From the NCBI RefSeq assembly GCF_020731355.1, contig NZ_JAJFZK010000007.1, forward strand, positions 248,001 to 312,000: a DNA stretch of 64,000 nt. The letters are read 5' to 3'. Source of the DNA: Bacillus sp. REN16 (lineage in GTDB: Bacteria > Bacillota > Bacilli > Bacillales > Bacillaceae_L). The translations under genes and the position numbers were made by a program. Of this stretch, positions 16,520-24,442 are shown piece by piece; within the stretch, counting starts at the first letter, position 1; every line of letters starts with the position of its first letter. The notes beneath the pieces are model-generated. The model saw only the letters and a list, made by a program, of their open reading frames with translations, did no database searches and was not told the DNA's origin.

Positions 16520-17329
16520 ATGGTGGATTCTATTACCGTAAGAAAAGGGATTATTAAATTTGAGGATGGTCAGTTAATTGACGAAGAAGATCAAATCGTC
16601 ACTGAGTATCCCTTGACCATTATTTTGAACCAACATGAATTTGCGACAATGGTTTGTACCCCCTCAGAGCTAGATGAATTAGTGATTGGATTCTTAGCTT
16701 CAGAAGGTGTCATCCGTTTCCGGGACGAAATAAAGAGTCTTCATATCGATGAAGGCCAAGGCTATGCATACGTGGATACGACCACAGTAGTAACAACAAG
16801 CCAGGAATATTATTCAAAGCGCTTTATTGGCTCATGCTGTGGAAAAGGGAGACAATTCTACTTTGTAAATGATGCAAAAACGGCAAAAACATCTACGTCA
16901 ACCATAACCCTTGCACCGGAAGAATGCATTACCTTAATGAATGAAATGCAACAAAATAGCGTAGTCTTTAGGGATACAGGCGGAGTGCACAATGCCGCCC
17001 TATGCTCTGCAAATGAAATGATTGTGAATCGAACCGATATAGGCCGGCATAATGCCCTTGATAAAATATACGGATATTGCTTAAACAATAAAATTCCAGT
17101 TCGTGATAAGGTGATTGTCTTTAGTGGAAGAATTTCTTCTGAAGTTTTGTTAAAGGCTGCTAAAATCGGCGTCGGGATTGTGTTATCAAAATCAGCGCCT
17201 ACCGATTTAGCAATCCAAATGGCAGAGGAACTTAATATAACTGCTGTGGGCTTTATCCGCGGCGGGAAACTAAATGTCTATTCACATCCAGAACGGATTG
17301 TGCAGGAGTCGTTTGAACGGACGATATAA
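16520..17329 (+). CDS. fdhD: FdhD, formate dehydrogenase sulfurtransferase
   Basis: FdhD transfers sulfur from a cysteine desulfurase to the molybdenum cofactor and is required for formate dehydrogenase activity. The family cysteine motif is present as GSCCGKG, together with RTDIGRHNALDKIYGY and VFSGRISSEVLLKAAKIGVGIVLSKSAPT. With the ATG at 16520 it has 269 residues, normal for the family; GAGAGGTG lies six bases before it. The open frame reaches back to 16412 without a ribosome site. It is divergent from the OFA-DUF2294-FdhF-like block, which supplies its likely client enzyme. Confidence 0.95.
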   Translation: MVDSITVRKGIIKFEDGQLIDEEDQIVTEYPLTIILNQHEFATMVCTPSELDELVIGFLASEGVIRFRDEIKSLHIDEGQGYAYVDTTTVVTTSQEYYSKRFIGSCCGKGRQFYFVNDAKTAKTSTSTITLAPEECITLMNEMQQNSVVFRDTGGVHNAALCSANEMIVNRTDIGRHNALDKIYGYCLNNKIPVRDKVIVFSGRISSEVLLKAAKIGVGIVLSKSAPTDLAIQMAEELNITAVGFIRGGKLNVYSHPERIVQESFERTI

Positions 17330-17337
17330 ATGTAAGG

Positions 17338-17377
17338 AGATTAGTAGAGTTTTGTTTTCTACTAATCTCTTTTTTTG
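17338..17377 (+). terminator. Terminator of fdhD
   Basis: AGATTAGTAGA pairs perfectly with TCTACTAATCT, followed by C and eight T residues. Confidence 0.9.
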
Positions 17378-17390
17378 ACTGTAATTTGGC

Positions 17391-17480
17391 TATTGGCTAT
17401 ATTTTTTGGCTATTAGCCGTATTTTTCTGCTATTAGCCATAAATTTAATTTATTAGCCGTATTTTGGATTTATCAGCCAT
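17391..17480. repeat. Array 1 of a 10-bp motif at exact 20-bp intervals
   Basis: Five copies of a TATTAGCCRT-type decamer begin at 17391, 17411, 17431, 17451 and 17471: TATTGGCTAT, TATTAGCCGT, TATTAGCCAT, TATTAGCCGT, TATCAGCCAT. The ten-base spacers are AT-rich and not conserved. The array lies between the convergent 3' ends of fdhD and the CoxG-like gene. A second array with the same motif and period is at 22456-22546. It is unlike CRISPR because the repeat is too short and the spacers too simple. Confidence 0.7.
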
Positions 17481-17498
17481 AAAACTAGTTAGGTATCC

Positions 17499-17939
17499 TT
17501 AAAAAAGCTCTTGTACGTTTTTCATGAACTCCTCTGATTGTTTATTGTTTGACCCCTTCATCAAAATCTCGCCAACCTTAGCTAATTTCCCAGTCATTTC
17601 AAAATCCATTTCATATTCAACTAATGTTTTATCCGGTTCAAGGGTCTTCAGATGTGCAGTAAGCGTATTTGTAAAGGATCCCGCAAGTGAAACCGGTTTC
17701 CCCTTCATTTCGACGACAATTTTTTCATTTTTAATCGACTCTTTTAGTTCCCCTACTCCCTGAATTTTAATTGGGACAAATTGAACCTTTACCTCAACCA
17801 ATGTTTCATACTTAGTTGGGCTTAATTGTTTGACTTCCTTGCAGCCCGGGAAACATGGGCCCAATTTCATTGGATCCATAAAAACAGAATAAACACTTGC
17901 TCTGTCTGCATGTACGATAAATTGATTAGCCTTTTTCAA
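17499..17939 (-). CDS. CoxG-like SRPBCC-fold protein
   Basis: A 146-residue protein matching the CoxG family (SRPBCC/START-like lipid- or hydrophobic-ligand-binding fold). It has the MDPMKLGPCFPGCKEV segment and a VEYEMDFEMTGKLAKVGEILM region. CoxG proteins are associated with molybdenum hydroxylases such as CO dehydrogenase in some bacteria, but many Bacillaceae copies stand alone with no known partner. The start is a TTG with TAGGAGTGG upstream. The neighbouring formate genes also use molybdenum, a weak contextual link only. Confidence 0.75.
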   Translation of the reverse strand: MKKANQFIVHADRASVYSVFMDPMKLGPCFPGCKEVKQLSPTKYETLVEVKVQFVPIKIQGVGELKESIKNEKIVVEMKGKPVSLAGSFTNTLTAHLKTLEPDKTLVEYEMDFEMTGKLAKVGEILMKGSNNKQSEEFMKNVQELF

Positions 17940-18104
17940 AATCCCACTCCTAACGAATTTTTTCTAAGATGATGTTACAATTTTATTAGCAAAAATTCGT
18001 AGTAGAACTAAAAAGACAAAGTGTTAATGTATTGTCACATATTATGAATCCGACAACTTTTTGTTATAATGGGTAGAACAGATCTAGGGTGAGGTGGTTT
18101 TTAG

Positions 18105-18401
18105 ATGGCTTTTGGGATTAAACGCAAGGAACTTCTTGAATGGAAAAAGAAAGTTTTCGAAGGAGAAATTGCTTTTCTTACACATTATTGGATTGACGAC
18201 CGCTTTCCTGGCATGCGTACCGTGACAAAGGTAGGCTGTTCCGACGTTGAGAAACTAAAAGCATGGGGAAAACAATATGGAATTCCTTCTGCATACATTC
18301 ATAACCGGACAGGCTTTCCTCATTTTGATTTATTAGGGGAAAGACAAATTGAAATATTAAAAAGTGAAAACATGCAGCATCAACTAGAAAGATTCAAATG
18401 A
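18105..18401 (+). CDS. Conserved Bacillaceae hypothetical protein, 98 residues
   Basis: A soluble basic protein with a hydrophilic N-terminus and a YGIPSAYIHNRTGFPHFDLLG segment near the C-terminus. I do not recognise a named family. GAGGTGG lies seven bases before the ATG. It is 73 bases upstream of mscL on the same strand and may share its transcript. Confidence 0.7.
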   Translation: MAFGIKRKELLEWKKKVFEGEIAFLTHYWIDDRFPGMRTVTKVGCSDVEKLKAWGKQYGIPSAYIHNRTGFPHFDLLGERQIEILKSENMQHQLERFK

Positions 18402-18474
18402 TAAGCATTTCGTACTATTTTCTTTTAAACATATTTTAGTAAAATAAAGAAGTATTTGAAAGGAGAACAACAAT

Positions 18475-18852
18475 ATGTTAAATGAATTTAAAAAGTTTGC
18501 TTTAAAAGGCAATGTGATTGATCTTGCAGTCGGTGTCATTATTGGTGGGGCATTCGGAAAAATCGTAACATCACTCGTAAATGATATTATTATGCCGTTA
18601 ATTGGTTTTTTGCTTGGCGGTGTTGACATAACAAAGGCTTCCATCCCCTTTAATGGCGAGGAAATTATGTATGGTGCTTTTATGCAAACCGTTTTGGACT
18701 TTTTAATTATTTCTTTCTCGATTTTTTTCTTTGTCCGCTTTTTCCAACGCTTCAAGAAAAAAGAAGAAGAAAAACCTGCAACACCTACCCCATCAAAAGA
18801 AGAACAGCTGCTTACTGAAATTCGTGATTTATTGAAAGAACAAAGGAACTAA
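18475..18852 (+). CDS. mscL: Large-conductance mechanosensitive channel MscL
   Basis: A homopentameric inner-membrane channel that releases solutes on hypo-osmotic shock. It has 125 residues. The N-terminus [31 protein letters not shown] is the conserved pore-lining helix. A second membrane helix (about 65-90) and a charged C-terminal bundle ([16 protein letters not shown]) follow. AAAGGAG precedes the ATG. A strong terminator follows, shared with the convergent thioesterase gene. Confidence 0.97.
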   Translation: MLNEFKKFALKGNVIDLAVGVIIGGAFGKIVTSLVNDIIMPLIGFLLGGVDITKASIPFNGEEIMYGAFMQTVLDFLIISFSIFFFVRFFQRFKKKEEEKPATPTPSKEEQLLTEIRDLLKEQRN

Positions 18853-18856
18853 CTGA

Positions 18857-18901
18857 AAAAGGGTTGTCCAGAATCGATATCGACTGGACAACCCTTTTTT
18901 A
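18857..18901. terminator. Bidirectional terminator between mscL and the thioesterase gene
   Basis: AAGGGTTGTCCAG pairs with its complement around a GATATC-containing loop, with six T residues on the plus strand and an A-rich start that gives T residues on the minus strand. Confidence 0.85.
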
Positions 18902-19417
18902 ACTCTCCCATGGCAGTGAAATGCTGAACTTCGATGCCATTTTTTCATTCTCTTTTTTGCGTCTTTTTCGGTTTTCAGCACGATCTTTTCCGGATTCATG
19001 AAGCATCTTTTCTTCCTCAGATTTCGGGATGACTCTTGGGACCGGCTTTGGTTTTCCGTTCTCGTCTAACGCTACAAACGTTAAAAATGATAATGCACAA
19101 ATATTCCGTTCTCCCGTATATAAATCCTCAGCAATCACCTTTACGAAAACCTCCATCGATGATCGCCCTGTGTATGTTACATAAGCCTCCAAACAAACAG
19201 AGCTTCCTTCATGAATCGGATGAAGGAAATCCACTGAATCTGTTGATGCGGTAACAACTGGAGAGCGTGAATGTCTTACTGCTGCAATGGAAGCAACATC
19301 ATCAATATAGGCCATGAGCTTTCCGCCAAACATTGTTCCATGATAATTTGTATCAGGCGGAAATACATTGCTTGTCTTCACAACAAAAGATTCCCTGCAG
19401 TACTTTGCATCTTCCAT
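18899..19417 (-). CDS. ykhA: Hotdog-fold acyl-CoA thioesterase (YkhA-like)
   Basis: A cytosolic thioesterase expected to hydrolyse acyl-CoAs. It has 172 residues. The hotdog signature is seen in NYHGTMFGGKLMAYIDDVASIAA, with the catalytic-type Asp in DSVDFLHPI and the C-terminal SFLTFVALDENGKPKPVP segment found in YkhA. The tail after residue 150 is basic (RKRRKKENEK). The gene appears monocistronic and converges with mscL. Confidence 0.9.
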   Translation of the reverse strand: MEDAKYCRESFVVKTSNVFPPDTNYHGTMFGGKLMAYIDDVASIAAVRHSRSPVVTASTDSVDFLHPIHEGSSVCLEAYVTYTGRSSMEVFVKVIAEDLYTGERNICALSFLTFVALDENGKPKPVPRVIPKSEEEKMLHESGKDRAENRKRRKKENEKMASKFSISLPWES

Positions 19418-19474
19418 ACGTAAGTCCCCTTTTTTATTTCTTGTAGTATTCTTCTCTTATTATACATTTGTAAT

Positions 19475-20446
19475 TCACGCAGTAAATTTTTGTTCAAGAC
19501 GTTCGAATGAATATACACGATCGATAAATAGAGCGTAAATCGAAGCTAGAATTTGCTGGAAGAGCATTCCGACAACAACTGGAACGGCAACTTCCGCTGG
19601 GAAGAATGCAATTGCAATGACAGCCCCTGCGCTTATATTACGCATACCACCAGTAAAGATCAGAGCAATTATGACGTCTGGGTCTAATTTCATTAAACGG
19701 CCGATTCCCCAGGCGATTAAATAGCCACAAAATGCAATGAAAAACACAACGACACCAATCTTAATCAGTTTTGGGGTTACATTTTGTAAATAAGGTGCAA
19801 TTTCGGCACTATTGATCATGACTACGACACCAAGCCCAATTTTTGAAAAAGGTGCCAACGTTGGGCTAAGTGTTTTTGTACACTTGCCTCTCGTAAAATG
19901 ATTAACTAGCATCCCGAGGATTGATGGAAGCACAACCATGAAAAAGAGACCCTGCATAATACTGAGCACGTCCATTTCAACATTACTGCCGACAAATAAT
20001 GTTAAACTATACGGTACAACGAATGGTGAAATCAAAGTATCGATTAAAATGATGGATAGTGTAAGCGCAATATTTCCGTGCTTCATGGCAACCCAGATAA
20101 AACTTGAAATCCCAGTTGGAATAACTACAGCCAAAATCAATCCCGTAATGGTAAAACTGTCACCTGGAAAGGTTAAATGTCCAACAATCCAAGCCCAAGC
20201 CGGCATAACCAAATGCAATGTAAACAGGGCTATGAGGATTGGAAATGGATGTGTGATCGCCTTTTTTAATGAACTAAAACTTGAACTTAATGCTCCTGAA
20301 AAAGTGATGAATGCAAAAATCCACGGTACCAAATATGAAAAAGGAGCTAAATATGCAGTTAGTAAAACTCCCAATACTACACTGGTAGGTGTAATAAGCG
20401 GCATGAGCTTCTCTAATTTTTTGTTGAGTTTCTGTAACATCATCAT
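19475..20446 (-). CDS. Bile acid:sodium symporter (BASS) family transporter
   Basis: A 323-residue protein with nine or ten hydrophobic segments. The family features are visible in SSFIWVAMKHGNIALTLSIILIDTLISP and the ALIFTGGMRNISAGAVIAIAFF segment near sodium-binding sites in BASS structures. Bacterial members transport organic anions; the substrate here is unknown and bile acids are unlikely in a free-living Bacillus. GGAGAATG lies at the start, where three consecutive ATG codons make the exact initiation ambiguous. A palindromic element sits just upstream. Confidence 0.85.
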   Translation of the reverse strand: MMMLQKLNKKLEKLMPLITPTSVVLGVLLTAYLAPFSYLVPWIFAFITFSGALSSSFSSLKKAITHPFPILIALFTLHLVMPAWAWIVGHLTFPGDSFTITGLILAVVIPTGISSFIWVAMKHGNIALTLSIILIDTLISPFVVPYSLTLFVGSNVEMDVLSIMQGLFFMVVLPSILGMLVNHFTRGKCTKTLSPTLAPFSKIGLGVVVMINSAEIAPYLQNVTPKLIKIGVVVFFIAFCGYLIAWGIGRLMKLDPDVIIALIFTGGMRNISAGAVIAIAFFPAEVAVPVVVGMLFQQILASIYALFIDRVYSFERLEQKFTA

Positions 20447-20474
20447 TCTCCTAGTTTATCAATCTACTTCTATC

Positions 20475-20603
20475 AAATGCGCCAAAGCGCATTTGCTGCA
20501 CGATTTTTTTCGAGCAAGCTCGAAAAATTACCCCTAAAAAATCGTGGCATCCGCCGGAGGCATGACTTTATTCAGTCAGCTGAATAAAGTCAAGACCATT
20601 TTT
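20475..20603. repeat. Composite palindromic element
   Basis: This stretch contains four nested or consecutive inverted repeats: AAATGCGC/GCGCATTT, CACGATTTTT/AAAAATCGTG enclosing TTTTTCGAGC/GCTCGAAAAA, and GACTTTATTCAG/CTGAATAAAGTC. A GCATCCGCCGGAGGC stretch lies between the last two. Such packing is unlike an ordinary leader and resembles dispersed palindromic units I recall from Bacillaceae intergenic regions. It lies upstream of the BASS gene and could also be its leader. No protein coding is seen. Confidence 0.55.
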
Positions 20604-20686
20604 TAAGTATACTACAATTTTAGCATTTTAGAGGTTGTCTTATAAAGGAAATCAAAAAACTTGGGTTTTATTACCGCAAAATGAGA

Positions 20687-20716
20687 AAAGCATCATCACG
20701 GATGTGACAATGCTTT
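20687..20716 (-). terminator. Terminator of the 50-residue small gene
   Basis: On the minus strand AAAGCAT...TCAC pairs with GTGA...ATGCTTT around ATCC, followed by TTTTC. The T-tract is short. Confidence 0.5.
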
Positions 20717-20724
20717 CGATCAGT

Positions 20725-20877
20725 TTAGCTTGGATCATTCTCATCAAATGAAAGGGTTGTAACCTGTGTATAATCCCCCTCTTCTATTTCTTCCATTGAC
20801 GCATTTTCTCTTAATTCATCCTCTGTATCCATACCAACTGCGATTGTTGCCTGTTCCTTTTGTTGACGTTTTTTCAT
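20725..20877 (-). CDS. Small acidic protein, 50 residues
   Basis: The ATG at 20877 has AAAGGAG nine bases upstream and opens a 50-codon frame starting MKKRQQKEQATIAVGMDTED, then acidic to the end (FDENDPS). A terminator-like hairpin follows directly. The basic start and acidic body resemble short, often spore- or stress-related Bacillus proteins, but no family is recognised. The ribosome site and terminator are the main support. Confidence 0.6.
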   Translation of the reverse strand: MKKRQQKEQATIAVGMDTEDELRENASMEEIEEGDYTQVTTLSFDENDPS

Positions 20878-21065
20878 AGGTAAACACTCCTTTCTTTTTA
20901 GTATGTCCCATTATAAGTTGGGAATGCTACAAAAAAAACCGCTTTTTCAGAATAGTATTTTTATACGATTGGAAGCATTTTTATTTAAAAAGTCCTCGCA
21001 TTCTTATGCAATTTGTTATAAAGTATTCATTGTGACTTTTTTAGAATCTTTGAGGTGAAACAACA

Positions 21066-22427
21066 ATGGCAGTACAAAAATATCAAGAAAAACCAGCAAT
21101 CACTGATTATTTAAAATTTATAATTCCTTCCTTAATCGGGATTATTTTATTTATTGTCCCATTTCAATATAAAGATACATTCACAATCCCTGTTGCCATT
21201 TTGGCGGGCATTGTTCAGAATTTATTAGGTGATTCGATTCCTTATATTATGACTGGTTTGATCACGATTACCGGGATGATTTCAATCATTTCTTATCTAG
21301 TAAAACCTTCATTTATTACGAGATCCCCTTTTTTATCTGGATTATTTTACGTTGCACCGGTATGGGTAATTGCACGAATTCTCGGTATGATATTCGCAAT
21401 CATGACCTTATTCAAGGTTGGACCTTCTGCTATTTGGTCGGACTCGACCGGAGGTACATTATTATTTGATTTAATTCCTGTATTGTTTTCGGTGTTTTTA
21501 TTTGCAGGATTATTTTTACCATTATTACTTGAATTTGGACTTCTGGAGCTATTCGGGGCATTGCTGACCAAGGTGATGCGTCCCCTTTTTGGATTACCTG
21601 GACGTTCTTCTGTTGACGCCATCGCTTCTTGGTTAGGAGATGGTACCATTGGGATTCTCCTTACAAGTAAACAATATGAAGAAGGTTATTATACAAAAAG
21701 GGAATCAGCCATTGTTGCAACAGCATTCTCTGTTGTTTCCATTACATTTACAGTAGTTATTTTAGCTCAAATGGGTTTAGCAAATATGTTTGCCCCATTC
21801 TATTTTACAATTTTACTTGCAGGCTTGGTTGCGGCGATCATAACGCCAAGAATCCCGCCATTATCGAGAAAGACAGATACGTATTATGAAGGTACCACAC
21901 AGAAGGCAGACGAAACCATTCCACCCGATATCAGTCGCTTCCAATGGGGAATGGAACAAGCGGTTGTCCAAGCTAGAAAAAGTAGTGACTTTTCCAAAGT
22001 GTTAAAAGGCGGCATACAAAATGTGTTGGATATGTGGATGGGCGTAGTTCCTGTCGTTATGGCGATTGGAACCATAGCACTGATTATTGCTGAATTCACA
22101 CCCATCTTTAAATATTTGGGAGCGCCATTTGTACCGATTCTCACACTGCTCCAGGTGCCAGAAGCAGTTGCTGCATCTGAAACAATGGTAATTGGATTTG
22201 CAGATATGTTCTTGCCATCCATAATCGGTGCAGATATCGAGAATGATCTTACACGATTTGTAATCGCTGGTGTATCGATAACGCAGTTAATCTATATGTC
22301 CGAGGTCGGTGGATTGTTACTCGGCTCCAAAATACCAGTTTCATTCCTGGACTTAGTGCTTATTTTTTTACAACGTACACTTATCACTTTACCGATTATA
22401 GTTGGAATGGCGTATTTGTTTTTTTAG
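21066..22427 (+). CDS. YjiH-family membrane protein with nucleoside-recognition (Gate) domains
   Basis: A 453-residue polytopic protein. A YjiH-type pattern is visible: an N-terminal VPFQYKDTFTIPVAILAGIVQ segment, a central LPGRSSVDAIASWLGDGTIGILLTSKQYEEGYYTKRESA (Gate domain), and a C-terminal second Gate-like part with GADIENDLTRFVIAGVSITQLIYMSEVG. Relatives include SpoIIIM/SpmA-type Gate proteins; the transported molecule is not established. AGGTG lies upstream of the ATG. It is monocistronic and its 3' end faces array 2. Confidence 0.85.
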   Translation: MAVQKYQEKPAITDYLKFIIPSLIGIILFIVPFQYKDTFTIPVAILAGIVQNLLGDSIPYIMTGLITITGMISIISYLVKPSFITRSPFLSGLFYVAPVWVIARILGMIFAIMTLFKVGPSAIWSDSTGGTLLFDLIPVLFSVFLFAGLFLPLLLEFGLLELFGALLTKVMRPLFGLPGRSSVDAIASWLGDGTIGILLTSKQYEEGYYTKRESAIVATAFSVVSITFTVVILAQMGLANMFAPFYFTILLAGLVAAIITPRIPPLSRKTDTYYEGTTQKADETIPPDISRFQWGMEQAVVQARKSSDFSKVLKGGIQNVLDMWMGVVPVVMAIGTIALIIAEFTPIFKYLGAPFVPILTLLQVPEAVAASETMVIGFADMFLPSIIGADIENDLTRFVIAGVSITQLIYMSEVGGLLLGSKIPVSFLDLVLIFLQRTLITLPIIVGMAYLFF

Positions 22428-22455
22428 ATTGAAGGATTTCTTGTCATTTTTAAGC

Positions 22456-22546
22456 TAAAAGCCAAAAAATAAAATTATTGGCCATAAAAATGAAATAATG
22501 GCCATAAAGCCCCCGCTATTGGCCATAAAATTAAAATATCAGCCAT
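22456..22546. repeat. Array 2 of the 20-bp-periodic decamer
   Basis: Copies begin at 22456 (TAAAAGCCAA, weak), 22476 (TATTGGCCAT), 22496 (TAATGGCCAT), 22517 (TATTGGCCAT) and 22537 (TATCAGCCAT). Spacing is 20, 20, 21 and 20 bp and each copy is followed by AA. The motif, copy number, orientation and period match array 1 at 17391-17480. It again lies between convergent genes (YjiH-type and the ABC ATPase). Confidence 0.7.
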
Positions 22547-22559
22547 AACACACAAATTA

Positions 22560-22590
22560 GCCCTACGAAATGATTCTTCGTAGGGCCTTT
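22560..22590. terminator. Hairpin at the end of the ABC-2 operon
   Basis: GCCCTACGAA pairs with TTCGTAGGGC around ATGATTC. T-tracts are short on both sides (CTTT on plus, CTAATTT on minus), so termination strength and direction are uncertain. Confidence 0.55.
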
Positions 22591-22603
22591 ACATATCAAT
22601 TTA

Positions 22604-23611
22604 TCAAACTTTCACCGGAACTTCTTCTTTCACAAAGCCTTCCTGATAAATTCGACTGATGATTGACTCGATTTCAGGCTCTTCTACCGTCAAATCGGTA
22701 ATATTATGGGTTTGTGTAATTTGTGAAATCACATCTGACGCGGAAAAATTATCTCGATTGAAACGGATCCATTTTCGATTCCCTTCCTCCTTACAGACCT
22801 CTCCATTCGAAACCCGTAAATCAACCCCATTTTCCTCGACATCGACTATTAGCGTTCGCATTTTTCCGTAGCGTGACTTAACCGCAGCAATCTCTCCATC
22901 ATACACCTTTTGGCCATGATCAATCAGAACCATTCGTTTACAGAGCTTCTCAATGTCTTCCATGTCATGGGTTGTTAAGATCACCGTGACATTTCGAAGC
23001 TTATTGATTTCTTGTATAAATTCCCGCATTTTTTCTTTTGCAACGACATCGAGTCCAATCGTGGGTTCATCTAAAAACAGAATGTCTGGATCATGTAAAA
23101 GAGAAGCGGCAATGTCCGCTCTCATTCGCTGACCTAGTGAAAGCTGGCGAACAGGCGTGTTGAGAAATTCACCAAGGCCCAATATATTTGAAAAAGTAGC
23201 CATATTTTCTTTATATCGCGGTTCAGGAACACGGTATATTTCCTTTAGTAATTCAAATGATTCAATCGTCGGCAGGTCCCACCAAAGCTGGGTTCGTTGC
23301 CCAAATACAACCCCGATGTTTTTCGCATTTTCCTTACGATTTTCATAAGGCACAATCCCATTTACACGAATTGAACCACTTGATGGCACAAGAATTCCTG
23401 TAAGCATTTTTATTGTCGTTGATTTGCCGGCGCCATTTGGTCCAATATAGCCAACCATTTCCCCTTTTTCAATCGAAAATGAAATGTCTTTAACCGCCTC
23501 TTTTGTTTCAAATTGCCGATTGACAACACTTTTTAATGCTCCAACAAAACCGGTCTCCCTTTTTGCAATCTTAAATTCTTTCCTTAAATTTTCAACCTCA
23601 ATGATAGCCAT
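22604..23611 (-). CDS. ABC-2 type exporter, ATP-binding protein
   Basis: The nucleotide-binding subunit for the two permeases encoded just upstream. It has 335 residues. Walker A is GPNGAGKSTTIK (near residue 58), the signature is LSLGQRMR, and Walker B is DILFLDEPTIGLD, followed by the H-loop TTHDM. The C-terminal 80 residues form the extension seen in DUF990-type ABC-2 exporters. It follows the permease genes with 18 bases between, so all three are co-transcribed. The substrate is unknown; relatives include viologen and antibiotic exporters. Confidence 0.92.
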   Translation of the reverse strand: MAIIEVENLRKEFKIAKRETGFVGALKSVVNRQFETKEAVKDISFSIEKGEMVGYIGPNGAGKSTTIKMLTGILVPSSGSIRVNGIVPYENRKENAKNIGVVFGQRTQLWWDLPTIESFELLKEIYRVPEPRYKENMATFSNILGLGEFLNTPVRQLSLGQRMRADIAASLLHDPDILFLDEPTIGLDVVAKEKMREFIQEINKLRNVTVILTTHDMEDIEKLCKRMVLIDHGQKVYDGEIAAVKSRYGKMRTLIVDVEENGVDLRVSNGEVCKEEGNRKWIRFNRDNFSASDVISQITQTHNITDLTVEEPEIESIISRIYQEGFVKEEVPVKV

Positions 23612-23629
23612 GACACAACCCCCTTTTTA

Positions 23630-24439
23630 TCAAGATCCAGCACTTTTATATCGACTTAACCCAAGCATCCACACATTATACGCTAGTAAAAAAAATACGA
23701 TTCCCACAAGTGGTGTTAAATACCCGATATAAGATGGGAAATTGGGTGTTTCCTTATCTAAAATCACCGCTGCCGGGAAGTAGTTCACAAATCCAAATGG
23801 AACGACAAACGCTGTTACCCATTGGACTATTTTTGGATAAATCGAAAGCGGATAGTTTGTTAAATTTCGAGCAGGATACATCACAACCCAATAAAACCGC
23901 TCTGATTTTGTGGTCCAGAAGGCAATAGCTGAAATAAAAACGAGCAGACCCCCTTGAACTAATATCCCACCGATAATTGCACCTAATAGAAATAGGACTT
24001 TTCCAAATTGCCAATGAATATCAAGGGCATTGCCCACCCAGATGAAAACAAGAATACTGAAAATGAATTGACCAGCTGCTCCAATATCAAATTTCATCGC
24101 CATAAAATGAAAGAATGGATTGATAGGACGCACGAGAAATCGGTCAAACGTTCCATTCACAATATACGTATCCAGGCTTCTAAAATGGAAAAAGAGAATG
24201 ATACAAAATCCCCATGATAGAACAGCAAGTGCAAATAAAAAGAGTAGTTCATAGAAATTCCATTTTCCAAGTTCTTTAAATTGATAAAGCATAATCCACA
24301 TCGTCACGGCAGTTCCCGTGTAGGCCGCAACCATTCCGGCAATCCGCATGATAAATGCAAAGCGATACTGCATTTGGGCACGGACCCCCGCCCCTACAAG
24401 TTTAAAATATAATTGAATGTAATCGATTATTTTATTCAT
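23630..24439 (-). CDS. ABC-2 family transporter permease (second)
   Basis: A 269-residue membrane protein with six hydrophobic segments and an N-terminal cytoplasmic RAQMQYRFAFIMR segment, as in the ABC-2/DUF990 permeases. GGGAGGG lies before the ATG, and the start is only three bases after the stop of the preceding permease gene. Together the two permeases likely form a heterodimeric pore driven by the ATPase encoded next. Confidence 0.88.
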   Translation of the reverse strand: MNKIIDYIQLYFKLVGAGVRAQMQYRFAFIMRIAGMVAAYTGTAVTMWIMLYQFKELGKWNFYELLFLFALAVLSWGFCIILFFHFRSLDTYIVNGTFDRFLVRPINPFFHFMAMKFDIGAAGQFIFSILVFIWVGNALDIHWQFGKVLFLLGAIIGGILVQGGLLVFISAIAFWTTKSERFYWVVMYPARNLTNYPLSIYPKIVQWVTAFVVPFGFVNYFPAAVILDKETPNFPSYIGYLTPLVGIVFFLLAYNVWMLGLSRYKSAGS

Positions 24440-24442
24440 GTG

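Noticed and set aside
17391-22546. The periodic decamer arrays as CRISPR arrays.
   Set aside because: Repeats are 10 bases and spacers 10 bases, with AT-rich simple spacers, no leader and no cas genes in the window.
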